This document shows, piece by piece, positions 14,653-17,483 of a stretch of 17,483 nucleotides of DNA; position 1 is the first letter of the stretch; each line of letters starts with the position of its first letter. The translations under genes and the position numbers were made by a program. The stretch lies in the NCBI GenBank assembly GCA_031264475.1, contig JAISEA010000046.1, positions 1-17,483 on the forward strand. The letters run 5' to 3'. This DNA comes from Treponema sp. (GTDB lineage Bacteria; Spirochaetota; Spirochaetia; Treponematales; Breznakiellaceae). A model generated the notes under the pieces. The model did no database searches, had not been told where the DNA came from, and was given only the letters and a program-made list of their open reading frames with translations.

Positions 14653-14885
14653 CTTCACACGGGGCGTTATAAGAAAGGTAGTGCCGCTTCCACTGACTTG
14701 ACGGTTACGCTTGTAAACAAGCGGAACCTACTCATTGTCTGACACCGCGCACTAAGGCAGGTGCCCGTCACGCACTAAGGCAGGTGCTCATCACGCACTA
14801 AGGCAGGTGCCCGGCACGCACTAAGGCAGGTGCCCGGCACGCACTAGGACGGGTGCCATCACGCACTAGGACGGGTGCCGCCTCT
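14630..14885. repeat. Repeat locus C: palindrome, hairpin and 23-bp array (six units)
   Basis: The palindrome CACCCGAAGGGTG (14632-14644) is followed by a decayed arm (AACTTCACAC, GAAAGGTAGTG), then CCGCTTCCACTGACTTGACGG and the stem GGTT-a-CGCTTGT/ACAAGCG-g-AACC (14703-14728), then CTACTCATTGTC. This matches the reverse complement of the right arm of element B closely. The array has CAGGTGC or CGGGTGCC at 14758, 14781, 14804, 14827, 14850 and 14872 (steps 23, 23, 23, 23, 22), units about GGCAGGTGCCCGGCACGCAC. No inverted right arm follows; CTCTGACACCGCCGTCCGTC leads to the terminator. No gene is seen between 14612 and 14984. Confidence 0.85.
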
Positions 14886-14931
14886 GACACCGCCGTCCGT
14901 CTTTCCTCTCTGCTCCTTGCTCTCTGAGGCA

Positions 14932-14965
14932 AAAAAAGAGCGGCTCTTGCGAGCCGCCTTTTTTT
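14932..14965 (-). terminator. Rho-independent terminator after the DUF4469 gene
   Basis: Stem GCGGCTC (14940-14946) and GAGCCGC (14951-14957) with loop TTGC, flanked by A-runs and T-runs on both sides (AAAAAAAG ... CTTTTTTT). It starts about 20 bases past the stop at 14985. The T-run on each strand means it could also work for plus-strand transcripts; no plus-strand gene ends here. Confidence 0.9.
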
Positions 14966-14984
14966 CTTACTTATTAAGAAGTCG

Positions 14985-15731
14985 TTAAACAGGTGTGCCT
15001 GCGGTCAAAGGGAATTCGTACTCAATGACGCGCACCTCGTTGAGTAGATGTTGGGAAGTGGAGAAGCGCGTTACCACCTTGAGTCTCCACACGCCGTCCG
15101 CCAATGCGGGCACGCGGAAGATGAGTTTCTTGGGGTTGTTCTCCGTGAACTTGTGGGTAACCTGCGTTTCCGCCCCACTCTCGTCCACGAAAAACACGCC
15201 TAGTCCTGTCTCGTCTTCGGGCGTTATCTTTATCTTGTCGCTCGTTACTATCACGTCTTCGTCTGGCGTTATCGTGCCGTCCGTCTTGCCGGCGCTTACG
15301 TCGGTTATGAGTCCGATATAGGCGCCTGAATCCTTCTCGCCCAACACATCGACGCCTACGGTCTCTAACACCGCCCGCATCTCCGCGCTCGGACTCACGT
15401 CGAGTCCTATCTTGTGAACCGCAGGGTCAAACGCATGAGACGCGCCGATCCAGTTGCCGCCCACGCGCGGCGCCATACGCACGCAACCGTCTTGTACCGC
15501 AGTTCCTTGCGTCAGCGTATCACGCACTATTTCGTCCCGCATGGTCAGGATGCTCAAGATAGTCTCAAGGCGCAGTTCCGAACGCGCCGCAACGATACGC
15601 GCCGCAAGGTCTTCGTTGCGGCGCGTATCGTTGCGGCGCGTCGTAGATACTTCCGCAAGGAAGTCGTTTTCCACGTCCTTGGTGAGTAGGTTTCGCCTCA
15701 GCCAAACCTTCCAAAATGTTTTCTTTGCCAT
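14985..15731 (-). CDS. HU/IHF-like N-terminal domain and C-terminal DUF4469 protein
   Basis: 248 residues from ATG 15731; AAAGGAG lies about 7 bases upstream. Residues 1 to about 120 match the Bvu_2165-type HU/IHF-like domain: FWKVWLRRNLLTKDVENDFLAEVST, LAARIVAARSELRLETILSIL, IVRDTLTQGTAVQDG. Residues from about 155 to 245 form an Ig-like DUF4469 domain: DKIKITPEDETGLGVFFVDE, KKLIFRVPALADGVWRLKVVT, EYEFPLTAG. Such proteins recur in spirochaetes and Bacteroidetes; their role is unknown, though the N-terminal fold hints at nucleic-acid binding. Oddity: codons 31-50 form a perfect 26-bp inverted repeat, and TTRRNDTRRNED is about two residues longer than I expect for the family in this loop. It is a single-gene unit with its own terminator; a palindromic repeat sits just before its ribosome-binding site. 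Confidence 0.82.
   Translation of the reverse strand: MAKKTFWKVWLRRNLLTKDVENDFLAEVSTTRRNDTRRNEDLAARIVAARSELRLETILSILTMRDEIVRDTLTQGTAVQDGCVRMAPRVGGNWIGASHAFDPAVHKIGLDVSPSAEMRAVLETVGVDVLGEKDSGAYIGLITDVSAGKTDGTITPDEDVIVTSDKIKITPEDETGLGVFFVDESGAETQVTHKFTENNPKKLIFRVPALADGVWRLKVVTRFSTSQHLLNEVRVIEYEFPLTAGTPV
15582..15641. repeat. Perfect 26-bp inverted repeat inside the DUF4469 gene
   Basis: Left arm 15582-15607 and right arm 15616-15641 are exact reverse complements, separated by 8 bases (GGTCTTCG). The arms contain CGCGCCGCAACGATACGC. Each arm holds two copies of GCGCCGCAA or its inverse around GATACG, so there is also an internal direct repeat. In the mRNA this would be an extremely stable hairpin covering codons 31-50. 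Confidence 0.95.
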
Positions 15732-15745
15732 ATCATTTCTCCTTT

Positions 15746-15788
15746 ACACCCGAAGGGTGTTACAAGCATAGCCTGTTTAAAACTTCAT
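15746..15788. repeat. Isolated palindrome with decayed arm
   Basis: ACACCCGAAGGGTGT (15746-15760) is identical to the palindrome opening element B. About 15 bases on, GTTTAAAACTTCATA (from 15775) resembles the arm sequence GTTTAAATACTTCATA of element B. The palindrome ends 4 bases from the AAAGGAG of the DUF4469 gene. Confidence 0.65.
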
Positions 15789-15945
15789 ATTGCTCTTTGC
15801 ATTCTCTAAATATTCCAGTAGTTACCGACGATGACCGCACGGTAATGGGTTTGCCTATTCACAAGGACACCACAGTCCTGTCAATCCGAAAGCTCGGCGT
15901 TCCCCGTCTTACTTAAATAAGAAAAATATAGTACAATACACCAAT
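15789..15945. promoter_or_regulatory. Divergent intergenic region with likely kinase promoter
   Basis: Plus-strand -10 candidates TATAGT (15927-15932) and TACAAT (15932-15937) lie within 15 bases of the kinase ATG at 15946; TTACTT (15909-15914) is 17 bases before TACAAT but a poor -35. On the minus strand TTGACAGGACTGTGGTGTCC (a -35-like box fused to a GGAC/GTCC dyad) may belong to the DUF4469 promoter, but no good -10 follows. A plus-strand frame through the region ends in LSIRKLGVPRLT; I do not call it a gene. Confidence 0.4.
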
Positions 15946-17483
15946 ATGTTAAGAATAACCTTTCCTGACGGTTTTTCCACCGTCTGCGCTTTTGGGACAA
16001 GAGTCGAAACCGTGCGTGATTTTGGGCAGGAGTGTTTGGCGGCGGTGAAAGTCAATAACGAGACAAGACCGCTTTCTTTCCACCTTGAGGTAAACTCTTT
16101 TATAGAGACCGTGACCCTTGATTCCCGTGAGGGTGTAACCATTTATCGACGCTCGCTCGCCTTCTTGTTGGCACTCGCGGCGCGGGAATTGTTCCCTGAT
16201 CGCAGACTCTGTATCGGACATTCGCTCGGTAACTCGTATTATTACACGTTTGCCGACGGGAAAACGCCTTTGCAAAAGGAAATCGCCGCGCTTAAAGCAC
16301 AAATGGAGGCTTTGGTTCAAGAAAACCTGCCTATTACTTTTAATTATATGGCATACTCCGAAGCTGTTGATATTTTTACCCAAAACAAACAGACGGATAC
16401 ACGGCTTCTTTTGAATGAGCGATGCAATTCTAAGATTCCAATCAATGAATGTAAGGGTTGGACTGATCTTTATGTGGGACCGCTTGCGCCGCGCACAGGT
16501 TCGCTTAAAACTTTCGACCTTATGCTTTACCAAGACGGGTTTCTCCTGAGGTTTCCTCATTTTAAGGATAGAGACAAACTTGGCGCTTTTGAGGATAGTC
16601 CCGTCATATTCTCTGTTTATCGTGAGTATAAAAAGTGGGGGCGTATCGTGGGCGTCAATACTGTGGGACGGCTTAATAGTCTTATCGCAAACGGTACGGT
16701 GAAGGACTATATAGGCGTAGCTGAGGCGTTTCAGGCTAAGAAATTGGCGGAAATTGCGGACAAAATCTGTGAACGGCTGGGAACCGTCAAAGCCGTGTTC
16801 ATCGCGGGGCCGTCTAGTTCAGGCAAGACTACTACAGCAAAGCGTCTTGGTATTCAATTAAAGGTCTTGGGTATAGAACCTATTTTCATAAGCCTCGACA
16901 GCTACTATGTAGGCGGAGATAAAACACCGCACGACGAGAACGGTCAGCCTGATTACGAGCGGCTCGATGCGCTCGACGTGCAGTATTTGAACGAACAGCT
17001 CTCCGCGTTCTTTAAGGGCGAAGAAGTAATCATACCGCATTATGATTTCAAGACGTGTAAGCGACGGGACGGCGGCGTTCCTATCAAAATGAACGAAAAA
17101 TCCATGCTTGTGATTGAGGGTATACATGGTTTGAACGATGCGCTTACGCCTTTGATTGACAAAAGCCTCAAGTTCAAGCTCTACGTCTCCGCACTTAATC
17201 AGCTGAATCTCGACGGACATAACCGCATCCCCACAAGCGATAATCGGCTCATCAGGCGCATGGTGCGGGACCATCAGTTTCGTGGTACGCCCGCTGAAAA
17301 GACGATACAGATGTGGCCCAGCGTGCAGAACGGCGAGCGTAAGTATATTTTCCCGTTTCAGAACACGGCTGACGCGGCGTTCAATTCGTCTTTGGATTAC
17401 GAGCTTGCGGTCTTGAAGTTTTACGCAGAACCGATACTTCATTCCATCAAGCCCGATCAGGCAGAATACGCTGAAGCGGTGCG
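15946..17483 (+). CDS. TGS-domain uridine-kinase-like nucleoside kinase (runs off the right edge)
   Basis: 512 codons are visible without a stop. Residues 1 to about 60 (MLRITFPDGFSTVCAFGTRV...) are a TGS-like domain. The next part has a threonyl-tRNA-synthetase-like SAD remnant (LCIGHSLGNSYYYTFADG). From about residue 280 comes a P-loop kinase of the uridine kinase/phosphoribulokinase family: IAGPSSSGKTTTAKRL with the Walker A at 288-296, ISLDSYYVGGDKTPHDENGQPDYERLDALD, IPHYDFKTCKR, LVIEGIHGLND, and RLIRRMVRDHQFRGTPAEKT. The phosphate acceptor is probably a nucleoside, but this fusion type is not well characterised. ATG 15946 is the only in-frame start nearby and has no Shine-Dalgarno sequence; a -10 box ends 8 to 13 bases before it, so the mRNA may be leaderless. 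Confidence 0.9.
   Translation, partial: MLRITFPDGFSTVCAFGTRVETVRDFGQECLAAVKVNNETRPLSFHLEVNSFIETVTLDSREGVTIYRRSLAFLLALAARELFPDRRLCIGHSLGNSYYYTFADGKTPLQKEIAALKAQMEALVQENLPITFNYMAYSEAVDIFTQNKQTDTRLLLNERCNSKIPINECKGWTDLYVGPLAPRTGSLKTFDLMLYQDGFLLRFPHFKDRDKLGAFEDSPVIFSVYREYKKWGRIVGVNTVGRLNSLIANGTVKDYIGVAEAFQAKKLAEIADKICERLGTVKAVFIAGPSSSGKTTTAKRLGIQLKVLGIEPIFISLDSYYVGGDKTPHDENGQPDYERLDALDVQYLNEQLSAFFKGEEVIIPHYDFKTCKRRDGGVPIKMNEKSMLVIEGIHGLNDALTPLIDKSLKFKLYVSALNQLNLDGHNRIPTSDNRLIRRMVRDHQFRGTPAEKTIQMWPSVQNGERKYIFPFQNTADAAFNSSLDYELAVLKFYAEPILHSIKPDQAEYAEAV

Noticed and set aside
15949..16560. 203-codon minus-strand ORF opposite the kinase
   Set aside because: It is antisense to a clear TGS-domain kinase reading frame with strong family motifs; no independent support.
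16858..17442. 194-codon minus-strand ORF
   Set aside because: It lies opposite the P-loop kinase domain; a shadow of its codon pattern.
1..17483. tRNA, rRNA, toxin-antitoxin, phage or full insertion-sequence genes
   Set aside because: None seen on either strand by reading for cloverleaf ends, transposase or integrase motifs, or small paired ORFs.

Overview
The window looks like a stretch of spirochaete chromosome, most likely a treponeme. This rests on gene content: a chemoreceptor, FlgM, a treponeme-style HU-like/DUF4469 protein, a TGS-domain P-loop kinase, an outer-membrane-type protein beside radC and coaD, and an MFS-HEAT fusion of a kind I associate with treponemes. That is recognition of families, not a database search. 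Coding is dense and almost all on the minus strand; only the kinase at the right edge is on the plus strand.

Layout, left to right. 1-461: start of a methyl-accepting chemotaxis protein (minus), with a good sigma70-type promoter far upstream (632-660). 462-1363: a non-coding stretch with a CTAG-rich 23-bp tandem array (about 768-1050), GC-rich inverted repeats and palindromic repeat modules. 1364-3482: radC, an outer-membrane-type protein and coaD, joined by two ATGA overlaps and preceded by a strong promoter (3522-3550). 3563-5797: MFS transporter fused to HEAT-like repeats. 5798-6322: a second repeat locus, a 23-bp array enclosed by long inverted arms. 6323-14596: a run of nine minus-strand genes read in the order guaB, aroH, yejE-like, yejA-like, rsmI, flgM, a degenerate iron-alcohol-dehydrogenase-like gene, a SpoU/TrmH methyltransferase, and an HD-domain gene. 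Most junctions are a few bases or overlapping. 14612-14984: a third repeat locus and a strong intrinsic terminator. 14985-15731: HU-like/DUF4469 protein. 15946 to end: TGS-domain uridine-kinase-like protein (plus), truncated by the window.

The genes are mostly housekeeping: purine (guaB), aromatic (aroH) and CoA (coaD) metabolism, ribosome/RNA modification (rsmI, SpoU), peptide import (yej) and motility (MCP, flgM). The most unusual content lies between genes. Three non-coding loci share interchangeable modules: 23-bp-period tandem arrays (two unrelated-looking unit sequences with the same period), an ACACCCGAAGGGTGT-type palindrome, a hairpin with conserved pairing, the 13-mer GTTGTCCGAAAGG and a GC-rich inverted-repeat block. 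The best-preserved copy (5954-6342) has the array between two long inverted arms, like a non-autonomous mobile or structure-forming element. These modules also supply the last codons and stops of coaD and of the HD gene, and one palindrome sits beside the ribosome-binding site of the DUF4469 gene. Other oddities are a perfect 26-bp inverted repeat inside the DUF4469 coding sequence and an alcohol-dehydrogenase-fold protein with no metal-binding histidines.
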